From NCBI GenBank assembly GCA_049999725.1, contig JBNGIS010022776.1, positions 1 through 25,061 on the forward strand: DNA of 25,061 bases, written 5' to 3'. A program made the translations under genes and the position numbers. How positions within the stretch are numbered: the first letter of the stretch is position 1; the number at the start of each line of letters is the position of its first letter. The notes under the pieces were generated by a model. It made no database searches, was not told where the DNA came from, and saw nothing but the letters and a program-made list of their open reading frames with translations. Origin of the DNA: Haplomitrium mnioides (Eukaryota > Marchantiophyta > Haplomitriopsida > Calobryales). Positions 1 to 11,400 of the stretch are shown here, in pieces.

Positions 1-869
1 AAAACATTTTCTGGAGATTTTTGATTGCTTGGATGGGTTGAAGATCATGAAAGTTGTATGCATATAATATAATAGGATACATATATAAGATCTACACTTT
101 TAGGAATTCAGTGTAAAATTTGCAAATTGTTTCCTGATTTCATAGGAAAACATTTAGTTTGGTTTGTGAAGAAGTGTCCTGCAGAGCAAGTGTGGGCAAA
201 CTTTTATTAAAGATGAGTGGATACTATGCATTGTATGACAGACTCTGCCATGTATGAATGTAAAATAAATATACACACTAGAAAGCAGTGTGAAGCGCTT
301 GGTGCTTTTGCCCCTTGTAATTCCTCCCTGTGCCATGCATGCTTGTTATTTACAGCCACATCTTCTCACTGCCCTGGATTCACTACATGATGAATCTATG
401 TCTCATTATTCACTTTAACAGAGATAGAACAAACTGGGAGTCGTCAGTTTTTGATTTGTAGTCAACAATAGGACAGTGAGGTCCTCCAATGGTAGGGAGG
501 GTCGTCTGATCGATGCCAGTTGCCCACAGAGTCTCGACTGTGTCCTCGATTTTGATTCTAATCAGCACTCACCATGTACACAAATGCAGTCACACAGGCG
601 ACAATCGCCAGTCATATCTCCTACTTGTACAACACCTGCTTGCAAAAATATTCCCGACTTGCATGCACTTTCTCTTAGTGCATCGAGAGAAAAGGCTCCA
701 ACTCTGTTGTTGCAAGAGTGGAGTAAAAAATTATGTCCCGACGACTTGAAAGGACCATGTTACGGACCTAAATTCTGTACTGGCTATATGGGCACATCAG
801 TCCTCTGTTCCCCTCCGATCCAGATTATTGAAATCCTTTCCTTCATATACAACTATGCGCCTTGCTCCT
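1..869 (-). other. 3' UTR and downstream sequence of the arogenate dehydratase gene
   Basis: This stretch follows the stop codon of the minus-strand dehydratase gene. No exon-like segment with family resemblance was found on either strand. The longest open frame here (476-946, plus) runs antisense into the last dehydratase exon and has no recognisable domain. A minus-strand AATAAA (plus-strand tttatt at 203-208) could serve as a polyadenylation signal, which would give a 3' UTR of roughly 650 bases, but nothing else confirms it. Confidence 0.4.
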
Positions 870-3497
870 TCAAGCTCGACATGGAGTTACATCCATGGGA
901 TAGCTTCCCAAAACTCTCAAGAAAGTTGCAAATTCCTGTGACATAGCAACCATACAGTTCATGAGATCTGATTAAAGAAGCTATTCCTAGATGCCTGCTC
1001 TGGACGCTGGAATCTCAAGTTCCGTTCCAAACCCAAGCAGAGTGTAATGAACTACTTACTTGTAGATGTCCCAAGGCATTTTGTGCACGAGGATCAGCCA
1101 TGGATGCTTCAAAGTCGATGTAGAAGAGATAATCAAAATACCTGCATCATCCATGAATTTCAAAGAGTTTTCATTTAACGGCCATTCCTTAGGCATTGCA
1201 AGGAAGTTGCAAATGATGAAGGTTTACTTACTTGGCACTGCCATTGTTACTATCATCAACTACACGCAATGGCCGTTTTCTTTGTGGACGACTTTCAATC
1301 TACACATGCCCAGACAAATACAAAATCATGAAACGGCCTTGTTTTACTTCAATCTCTCGTACTCCAGAGGAGGATACACAATCCATCAAGGCTGGAAACT
1401 CCGATCCACAAATAAGGCATCTCTCACTTGGTACAACACACAACTTGGAATAATGTATATCACGCAGTGTACATACCTTAGTTAAATTGATATTTCGTAG
1501 GGAGAAAGCTGCGAGTGCCTTGAATAACACACCAGGTCCTTCCTCCAGAGTGAAAACAATACTTGTCTGTCTCATCATGCAAGAAAAAGCATAATAAATT
1601 TCCACAGCTTTTGAAATTTATTCTGTTCTGTATCTGAGCAGAAGATAATTACAATTTCAAAAACCACCAGCACAAATATTTACTTTGAAATACCTTGAAA
1701 GGCCTATCTGTTCTTGGAATAATCGGTTCTCTTGCCAACATTAAAAACCTCGTTACATTATCAGAGTCATCCTGCACGTAGAGGATACATCAATCCAAAC
1801 AACTGTCAATTCAAATCAACTGACTATCACGGCTAAGTTGGACAAATATTACAGTGGATCCATCCAACTCACAGAGAAACATCAAAAACAGACCTGAATG
1901 CCATCCGCAAGAATCTCTAACCCATATATCTCAGCAGCTCGGGCACTTGCTACAGCTCCTGTATCTCGGAGGCCATGTGCGGCAATAAACTGTACAGTGG
2001 CATAAGTTAGCTCACAATCCACACATTGTTGAAGAAAATGAAGAGACAAAAAATACTAGCAAGGTGCAATTCCCAGCTAATCTGAGTACAATCACATTGA
2101 CAGCCTTTCTTTAGCTCAATGACCCAGCCGTCGTGTAGAGTTACCAAGTACCTGTGCAGCACCAGCAGTATCGTCGACTGCCTCTCGAGCAACAGCCAGT
2201 TTTGAAAGGGTGAGCTCACATTGGGCGAGGGCCTGCAGGTGACAAGACAAAAGGATCAATTCAGATGAGCGATATTCAAAAACCATTTCACTACATCTGC
2301 ATATTTTCATAAAGATAATAAAAACCTTTTGTTCAACCGTTTAACGAACATGATAAAAAGATCACAGCAATGATACCTGCTGGTGACTAACAACCCGTTT
2401 CAAGTCCTCCTTCTTTACACCCGGGAGAGCAAGCAGACAATGATGAACAGCGAGTTGCACTTCCCCAACTATGTGCAATCTATGGCGCAGTAACAGGTCA
2501 TAGTTTCTATGAATACTTCCGCCCAAAGAATTCTCAATCGGCAACACTGCTCGGTCAACTAGCCACAGCTCTACAGCCTGAACAGGTACGACAATAGTAA
2601 GCACCGGAATAAAAATCCTCACAAGGGCTTCATAACCGCCATTCGGAAAAGTAGACACAATCTACCTGAAATGCCGCATCAAACTGCTCACAAGGCACAG
2701 CTTCGCATTTTGGATATGCTTTCCCGGCTGCAGCCTCGCTGTATGCTCCAGGTACACCCTAGAAAACATAGACCTTACCGGTTGAGAAACAGAAAGAAAT
2801 TGCTACATTACTCTTTTGTCCCTAAAATGCATAACATACTGGAAAACCATTTGCATTGAGAACCTAGAGTAGGCATCAAAGAATAATACTTGGTAGGCGA
2901 CCCGCAAGTGAGATCCGTGCCTCGGCTGCAGCGCTAGATCCGTAATAGACAATGGTTCTGTTCAAATACCAGTTAACGCGTAAAATATCGTCGCAAGCAA
3001 AAGTCAAGAGATAAACGAAGGTGCTCGCACAGAATTCTTTGCGGGATCCTGAAGCCTGCTCCATGATAATGCTCTAGCTTATTCCTATAACAATGTAAGC
3101 ACAATGCCCACGTACTTGGCAAACTAATAAGGTCCATGGAGGACCGGGTTTCGATCTTGGTGGCTCCCTCGATTGCTTGGATGCCTTCGACATCTTTATC
3201 TTGTTGTAACTGTGTGCTAGCCCACTGACCACTAAGAACAGCACAACAACTCTGCCATTGCACAGTGCGCCCGTTCATTGATCCAAGGTCCATCGAAGGC
3301 CCCGTCGTCAGAGGCCACGCTACCTCCCCAAGGTTGTAAGCAGCTCTTGCGTTCCCCTGTCGTTTACTCACTCGCCACACCGCCTGACCTGGACGTGCAG
3401 CTAGCGATTCTATCCCTTCCACCAATCCACCGTCGTTCGAAAAGAAGCTAGAGTTAACAAATCCGAGTGAGCTAGCCGTGCTTATCTGCAAGGCCAT
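870..3497 (-). CDS. ADT: Arogenate/prephenate dehydratase, plastid-type, 11 exons
   Basis: Decarboxylates and dehydrates arogenate (or prephenate) in the last steps of phenylalanine synthesis, normally in plastids. Exons, all minus: 3116-3497, 2890-2957, 2666-2758, 2377-2577, 2152-2232, 1894-1989, 1694-1771, 1477-1566, 1232-1299, 1060-1141, 870-935. All introns are GT-AG and all phases join, giving 434 residues. Residues 1-127 are a divergent, Ser/Arg-containing leader typical of a transit peptide. The PDT domain follows, with '[13 protein letters not shown]', '[18 protein letters not shown]', '[16 protein letters not shown]' and the catalytic TRF in 'DNVTRFLML'. The C-terminal ACT domain begins '[18 protein letters not shown]' and contains the Phe-binding ESRP motif and '[15 protein letters not shown]'. 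The start was chosen at ACCATGG (3497); an upstream in-frame GTG is ignored. Odd points: the conserved HPQ reads HQQ, and '[10 protein letters not shown]' appears two residues shorter than usual. Whether arogenate or prephenate is preferred cannot be told from sequence. Confidence 0.93.
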
Positions 3498-3825
3498 GGT
3501 GAAACGCTGCACCTGTAACACGCTATAAAGTTGCACGATATCTCTGAGTATCGACGCGAGACAAATCCTCTCCGATCCTCACCTTCCCTCTATGAGAGAA
3601 TGTACAGAACAACGAGCACGCACACACACAATCTCTCAAAACTATCGCAAAGCTAACCAATGTCGGTCACTCAACCAACAATCAGCTTAGCATCCCGTAT
3701 CTAGTCTCTCTCCCTGTAGCATTTGTCCGAAGCCCAAAAGGAACGTATAAACGTAGAAACCAGCAAAATTCTGTTTTCCAAAGCCAAACTAGGACCAAAA
3801 CTAATAACGAGAAGAGCAGGCAAGG

Positions 3826-3866
3826 ATAGCAGAAGAGAAGAGAAGAGACGAGAAGAGAAGCGAAAA
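3826..3866. repeat. GAAGA-rich purine microsatellite
   Basis: Degenerate tandem GAAGA/AGAAG units on the plus strand, which are CTTCT on the strand that is transcribed for the dehydratase. Pyrimidine-rich tracts are common in plant 5' leaders and core promoters, so this probably lies in or near the 5' UTR. Confidence 0.8.
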
Positions 3867-4240
3867 GGTATGAAAGAGAAATGGAGAGATACCGATGCGC
3901 ATTTACGAGAAAGAGTCGAGCATGGCCAGCTACTTGTATCCTGCACTCTTTGCCTTCCTCAAAGGAAACCCATGCGTGGCCTGGTGTGGGCCGCCCCCCG
4001 TCTCCTTGTTCCTTGCACTGCCCACTCGATATAAGAACTGCAGCTCCTACGTCATCACTGTCTAAAGCGCACCAGTCGTGTCGTCTTCCCCTACCGATCC
4101 TCTAAAAACGAAGGCGCGTGGTTCTTATACCGAGCGCGAAAGGGATGACTTGGGGAGCTGAGTCTTCGGTGGGTAGCTTTGACCGCGCTGCTCTAAGCGT
4201 GCTTGTGCTGGTAAGTGGCGAAGGGGGACGACTGGGGCTC

Positions 4241-4261
4241 TGGCTATGGCTATGGCTATGG
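4241..4261. repeat. Short TGGCTA tandem repeat
   Basis: Three perfect copies of a six-base unit and part of a fourth, upstream of the dehydratase leader. No function is implied. Confidence 0.8.
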
Positions 4262-4400
4262 CGGCTAAATGGGACGAGACGAGAAGAGGAGGATTGACCG
4301 CACTCTAATGGAATGAAACTGCAGTGGACTGCAATCTCTTGACGGAGGTTGCAAGCGCCATGTGAAGGTCAAAGACACACGAGGTCAGTGATGGTGTGGA

Positions 4401-5401
4401 GTTCATGAAACACGTGTTCTGTTACCTTTCTTCATTTCCCCCTTTGTGTTTGCTTCTAATTCGGGTCCCCGCACTCAGCACTTTACGGGTCCTCTCGTTT
4501 CTGTGTGTCGTCGCTTCACTCATGTACTTTACATGTTTCATCGCAAACGGAACTTGTGAATCATTCCTTTTTCCCTCATCAATATATCATGATACCTTCA
4601 GCTACATTGCAGAAATTGGCGGCGTTCCTCATACTTGACAGCTTCTCTGTGCTTTCGTCTTCGCCAGTCCAGAATACATTCTGGTTTCCTGTCAACTTTC
4701 TTAGAGATAGCATTCTTTGTCACGGACTGTGTTTATAGCAATTTCGGAGATTTTGTTTCATTGTGCAAACCAAACGTGAGGATGCAGTTTGATGACATCA
4801 GCAAGGAATGAGCACAGAATCTCATGTGGATTTGGCGGCAAATCTCACATGAAGATAGGTTAGATACAGAAAGTAGCCCGAACTACAGTCCGCATTTATT
4901 AGTGCGTAGTACGTGCTAACAAGGTAGCCACTACTTTCAGCTCAAAATGGACTTTTTCCCAATAAAAACATCTGCGACTGTTACAGCCTGGCTACATCCC
5001 GAGAATCAGTGACCTCCACCATAAAGTATCCTCTAACGAACTATTGTCCCTACCTCTCCTGGTGTTAATTTAATTAGCCTACTTACAGTGAATAGCCCAT
5101 TGAAAAACTTTAATGTGGCCATCCTTAAGACCTGAGAAATTTGGGTACATTTCGCAGCTTCAGAGATGTACTGATCCTCCTGTGCAACAATTGCTGCCTC
5201 ACACCGGCAGCTTCTGTGAGTGCTACTCTCGAGAGTGGAACCTTGTCTACGCAGTAAGTACAAAAATCATCAGATGCCACTAACAACCAAGGCATTTGCT
5301 GATTGATGAGCAGCAGGACATCATCTTGAAAGGGAACCAGAAGAGTGCTTGGTGTCATTGTGCTTGTCACCTCCGTTGCAAACAGGTCACATCTTCACTG
5401 T
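4401..5401. other. Intergenic region and probable 3' UTR of the SAM-domain gene
   Basis: No coding segment with recognisable homology was found on either strand. The right part should be the 3' UTR of the minus-strand SAM gene. A minus-strand AATAAA (plus-strand tttatt, 4895-4900) about 500 bases past the stop codon is the best polyadenylation candidate. Minus-strand open frames at 5033-5370 lie inside this presumed UTR and resemble nothing known. Confidence 0.4.
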
Positions 5402-8400
5402 CTAGGATCGAGAAGTAAGGGCCAGTAGTATCTTTTTTCTAGGTCCCTGCAATGAACAAATGAACAGCCAAAGATCAGCACCTTGGCAGTCTCAAAATAG
5501 GGAGGATCCGGTTTTCAATTATGCTTGACAGAAAACTTACCCATGCAATGTCAACAAACTACACTCCCATCATTTGATAATCACCAACACCTAGATGAAC
5601 CTCATGCAGTATTCACAAGATAGAAATCAACAAACAAAGCAAGAAATTTATATTTTAGCTGTAATCACAACAAAAGCCCAAAACTGGCAACTTGGATATC
5701 CTAAGGTTAAGAGGGGAGAAACTGCACATGCTACCAGGCAAATCATCACGACCACCCACAAACTAGCTACCACCAGCACACTTATGGGTGATGGGATGTG
5801 TGTTCTTCTAGCTAGTATTTAAAGAGTTATTCCATTTTTGTTCATTGTTGTGGGACTCTTAAAGTGATACAAGGATCGTTGGCAAGACAGAAAGTTCTTA
5901 TCTCTGGATATCACAAGTTGAAATACCTGAGAACTAGTAATGCAAGCATCTCACATACAAATCCAAAAATATGCAGGTGGGGTGTTGGAATACCATGGGA
6001 ACACCCAATTCCTTCAGATCATCATCGCTCATATGGCGCAAGGCTTCCATATCAATCTATCAGATAAACCCATCATCAATTCTTGACAATAGAAAAGAAT
6101 GGCATTGATCAAGTTAGTTATAGCAATTGGAAACTTCAAAGGGGCAAGAGATAAATTGCACCCTGTGCAAGGACACGTGATCTTTTCATTTGGAAATTTT
6201 CATGCACAAAGTTAAAGTTAATACATCATATCCAGGTAGGTACCTCCTCTGCTTGGAATGTGATCAAGTACTTGCTTAGACCCAAAGAATGCAGCAGGCC
6301 TGCTACAGTAGGCTCTTCAACCTGCATTATACATAAAAATATTTGGAAAAGTTTAGAAACAACATTTAATCCAATATATTTAACATAATTACTCACACTA
6401 CTTCATGTTTGTCCACAAAGGAACAGGTGATTTCTCCAGTCCTGAGAAATAAATGTAACAAAATACATACATACATAGCAAAATACATACATAATGGAAA
6501 TACCACCATGTCCCACATTTGCACAACTTGATTTACTTGGCAAGAGGCCAGAAAACTTGCAGCTACATGTTACAGAAATCAAATTCTCTCAAAGATACTA
6601 TAATTCCTCCCACCACATTGTCCAAGGGCCAAGGGCAGCAAAGTGGTGCATGTCAGATTGTTCTTTTTGTTAGTTGGGGTTCAGAGAGAAACAAACACTT
6701 CACCATTGAGGCACGAAGATGATATTGACGTCAGGCAAACTATCATTGAAACCCCCATCCCCTACATGATTGGTTTCCAACAGCAGTTTGGCTCAACTAC
6801 AATAACCTTGTCTTCATATATATTAGTTCTGAAGTTGTGGAGGGCAAAACTAACCACAAAAAACATTTAAATGGAAGCTGCAATAGTCTACAACAAACCT
6901 ACACATATCCCACCTGTGCACACATAGAGTGCAGCCTTCACAATGTGGTGTCAGACACAAAGTTTCAGACTATTCAGCCTCATCATGTGTCGCAGTGACA
7001 AGCTGCCACAACTGCCTGCTGGTTTCATCAGTTCCCAACAGCAGGTCCTGATCAATCGTCCTACTGAGTTTCTGCCACTTTCCGGAAGTAACGAGACAAC
7101 TCAGTCATGATGATGCCTAGAACTCCACCAAGAATCCAACTAATCAAAATCTGTCACCTCTCAAGCATCAGCTGGCGACATCATTCATTTCACTTTAGTT
7201 TGATCTTGTGAAGCCAACATCCAAGAGCACAAGAGAGGTCTGCTGAAAGGTTAGTCTTCATATATATTAGTTTTGAAGTCGTGGAGAGCAAAACTAACCG
7301 CAACAACACTTAAATGGAAGCTGCAATAGTCTAGGAAAAACCTACACATATCATAACTTTGCACGCATAGAGTGCAGCCTTGACTCTGTGGTGTCAGACA
7401 CAAAGTTTCAGACTATACAGCCTAATCATGTGTAGCAGTGACAAGCTGCCACAACTTCCTGCTGGTTTCGTCAGTTCCTGACAGCAGGTCCTGATCAATC
7501 GTCGTACTGAGTTTCTGCCACTTTCCGGAAGTAACGGGAAAAATCAGTCATGATGATGCCTAGCACTCTTAGTCTTCATATATATCTTTATGAGTATTGA
7601 GAGAACTCCATACTTACAAACTAAGTAGCCAATCATAAAGTTATTCAAGATGAACTGCACTGAAGATTGAAAAGTAACAACCCAACCCCCACCCCAATCA
7701 AAAACCTTGTCTTCCTGTAAGTAGTTCACGAATTTGCCTCTTTGAAATTGTTGCTGTGAATGCAGCTACTGGCCAAATTGTTACCTTTCAAAACTTTTCC
7801 AGAGCTGCTCAGCTGGCACAGTAATGGAACACCTTTAGAGTTGACATTTCAAGAAGCTTTAAGCATTTGGCTAAGCAGAACTAACTCACCTTTGTGTTAA
7901 GTATGCACTTGTTGTGCTTTCCAGAAAAGTTACAGTTCTAGAAAAGAAACTTTTCTCCTAATTGGAATGTTTTTGAAGCCACCTGTGAATTTATCACAAG
8001 GGCGGCTCCCAAGTTCAACATGGAGCTACATTTCTCACCAGACAGACAGCCACAAAGTGGAGAGTAAGAAAAACCACAAAGCCAGATGATTGCAGCAAAA
8101 TGGAATTTGCGACAGTATAGGAAAACTTATAAGAGCACAACTTTCCCAATGTGGTGTCAATCATAAAGTTTCAGACTAGTCAGCCTCATCATGTGTTGCA
8201 GTGATAAGCTGCAACAACTCCCAACTAGTTTCATCAATTCTAGACCACAGGTCTAGATCTTTATATAGTTATGAAATTGTGGAGAGTAAAACTAACCACA
8301 AAAACAAATAAATGGAAGCTGCAATAGTCTAGGAAAAACCTACACACATCACAACTGTGCACACATAGAGTGCAGCCTTGACTCTGGTGTCAGACACAAA

Positions 8401-11400
8401 GTTTAGACTATTCAGCCTCATAACGTGTAGCAGTGACAAGCTGCCGCAACTTCCTGCTGGTTTCGTCAGTTCCTGATAGCAGGTCCTGATCAATCTTCGT
8501 ACTGAGTTTCTGCCACTTTTTGGAAGAAACGGGAAAACTCAGTCATGATGATGCCTAGCACTCCACCAAGAATCCAAACTAATCAAAATCTGTCAACTCT
8601 CAAGCATCAGCTTGCGACATCGTTCCTTTTCATTGTAGTTTGATCTTGTGAAGCAGACAACCAAGAGAATAACTCTCAGAAAGGTCTGCTGAAAGGTTAG
8701 TGATTGGGGCCTTCTGCACCCTGAACATGGCACATGAAGCACATCACTGGTGACTACTTGGATGCAGAACATCTGCTAAAGTCACTGATATATATAGTTA
8801 TGAAGTTGTGGAGAGTAAACTAACCACAAAAACAAATAAATGGATGCTGCAATAGTCTAGGAAAAGCCTACACACATCACAACTGTGCACACATAGAGTG
8901 CAGCCTTGACTCTGTGGTATCAGACACAAAGTTTCAAATCTTTCACAAAGTTTCTAGATCTATATATCATTATAAGTAATGAGAGAACTCCATACTTAGA
9001 AACTAAGGTAGCCAATCATAAAGTTAATCAAGATCATCAGTACTGATAACCCAACCCCCACCCCAATCAAAAACAAAAATAAAGCAAAAGAAACCCAAAA
9101 AACAAAAATAACTACCTAGCTAACTAGAGAAGAAGTGTGGTGATGGCATACTGTTTGTCAAGCATTTGCCATAGACCTTTAAGCAGTATTATGAGTAGTA
9201 TTGACAAATTATTACTACTTTACCAGACTTCGTCAGAGCCCAGCCACAGGTCTAGATCATGCACAGGTACTATGCTCCAAATGACAGAGCACAACATTAC
9301 ATGGACCACTTTCAGGATGTAACAGGAAAACTCAGTTGTGTCACATTAGTTTCATCTCACGAAGGACATCCAAGAGAAAAACCCTCAGAGAAAGATTAGT
9401 GACCTCTGTGCTCCGAACATAACACACAAAGCACAGCACTAGGACCACTTAGATGCAGAATATCTGTTTAATCACTGGGAAACATAGCTATAAACATGTG
9501 GAGAGCAACTCAGACCACACAAACATATAGCCATGAAGATGCAAAGTGTAAAACAAATCCCTTTATAAGTATTTAGAGAACTCTCCAGACTAACAAACTC
9601 AGGTACCCAACCAAATAATAATCAAGATGATTTGAACTGAAGATTTAACAGACTAACCACCCACAATAAAATAAGAGGAAGAGAATCAGAATCACAGTTG
9701 TGTGGAGAGAGAAGTTGGGTGCTGCACATAGTGTTTGTGATGCACTTGCCATAGACCTCGAAACAACACCATTAGTAAACTCAGAAAGGCCCTGTATGGA
9801 CTGGAGCAAGCTCTAAGAGCTTAGGACTCAATTGTCTATCACTCAACACCCAAAGTCAACTCAACAAGCTCTACCTTTTATTGTGAGAATTAGTGATTAG
9901 AGATAAGAGCATACTGTTCTACCCATTAATGAGCCTACTGTCTTTGAGTGCTACTTATAAGCTCTTTTTTCACACCTTCGTGAGCAATTTATTCTCAGTC
10001 CTGTCACCTTGGGACTTGTCATTCAAATCCCTTGGAAACCTCTGAAAGGTGGACAACTAAACACAATAGAATTTGACTAAGAGGCATGTTGGTCTTGCTG
10101 AATAGAAGCAGAAACCTCTGAGCTCATAATGGTAGCAGCACAACCAACGAGAAATACAAGACTTTGTATCTACACAGAATGGTTATTCTGCTACAATGAA
10201 GCTATGGAAGCAAGAGCTTTGAAAGGTCACAGATTGTAACACCTGCTCCTATAAATTCACAACAGAACAGAATACTAGTATTACATCTGATGAAGTATTA
10301 TAGCACCTAACCAGCATATGCCAAAACCACAGAGATATTGTAACAGCTATGCTGAAATCCCATTGGTGCTTCAACTTGCAAAAAGTCCGCAGGAATTGTG
10401 TTGTGTACAAAGAAACATGCACCACAGTACACACAGAAATGCCCAGGACCTAGGCCTGGTCCTGGTTCAGATTCGGAGCTGGAATCTACAGCATACTAAA
10501 CCAGGACTACTTTTAAAAGAACACCATATACTTGTTGTAAAAACAGGAGCACATTAAATTTGCTAGAAGAACTTAACTATAAGAACTACAAGAAATTAGC
10601 ATTTAAAAAGTTAAGTTTTCTGTAGGAAAGTGAGCAACAGAACTACTTTTCAATAAGTCCCACACCAATCCCAAGGCAACAGAGAATTAGAATACAATAC
10701 AGCCTGAGATGTAGGCAAAGAGTTCAATAAAATGAAAGCAGGAAATGAAATAGTGCAATAAAATGTAGTTGCTGATACAACAATGTGCTCCAATTTTTCA
10801 TTCAATACTATCACACAACATGCAGCTTAAAAAGTTTTTGCTCTGAAGACCATATCAGCAGATGATCCAAAGATAATAGAAGCAGTCATAATTTGTCAGG
10901 GTGTTCAGTTCCTCGGTTACTATATAGCTTTATAAACATTGAGAGAACTCCATACATACAAACTAAGGTAGCCAATCACACAGTTAATCCTTGGCTACGA
11001 TATGCAAGGAACTGCCTCATCTGACCATAACAAGCCCATGAGATCTCCATCAGAGAGATTTGATTATTGCCCCAAACCCAATGGGTGCATCAAACCATGT
11101 ATAGTCATAAAGGTGTGGAGAGTAAAATATGATGAAAGTTGTAAAGCCTGGGAAACGGTTACACATCACAACTACTGCAACAAGGAGTGCAGCCTTCACA
11201 ATGTGGCACCAGTCACAAAGTTTCAGGCACAATCTGCAACATTTTCCTGTTGGTTTCGTCAGTTCCAGACCATGAAGTCCAGCTAATGGGCACAATAACA
11301 TTGACATGAAGATGAGGAGAGTAAAACAAACCATAAAAACACCTGATGGTAACCAAAAGAAAAGTGCAATAGTTTAGGAAAACCATACACATCGCAATTA

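Larger units (their letters stand above)
3498..4400 (-). promoter_or_regulatory. 5' leader and probable promoter region of the dehydratase gene
   Basis: On the minus strand this precedes the dehydratase ATG. Immediately upstream, a 'gtgttacag' acceptor (ending 3513) and an 'AAG|GTGAGG' donor (exon edge at 3583) could delimit a 70-base 5' UTR intron; this is tentative. A pyrimidine-rich (minus-strand) leader covers about 3820-3865. TATA-like strings on the minus strand occur near 4028-4035 and 4110-4125, without a clear best choice. Open frames on the plus strand here are low-complexity and not convincing. Confidence 0.35.

Noticed and set aside
476-946. 156-codon plus-strand open frame
   Set aside because: It overlaps the last dehydratase exon in antisense and the 3' UTR. 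The peptide has no domain pattern, and the minus-strand exon is clearly the coding one.
2973-3536. Single 187-codon reading starting at 3536
   Set aside because: The start there is GTG, and the frame runs past the real exon end at 3116 into intron. The true exon starts at the ATG at 3497 and is spliced.
3723-4034. Plus-strand 103-codon open frame
   Set aside because: Mostly a translation of the GAAGA repeat (Arg/Glu/Lys run); low complexity and opposite to the dehydratase leader.
5033-5370. Two overlapping minus-strand open frames past the SAM stop codon
   Set aside because: The SAM protein ends cleanly at 5402 with a family-like 'GPRKKILLAL' tail. These frames lie in the presumed 3' UTR and resemble nothing.
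7540-7570. snoRNA C-box-like 'atgatga' repeated in R1 copies
   Set aside because: No matching D box at a suitable distance and no terminal stem; the same bases are explained by the coding relic on the other strand.
11050-11334. 94-codon minus-strand open frame as a gene
   Set aside because: It is a diverged R1 repeat copy; the open frame is accidental over shifted relic sequence.
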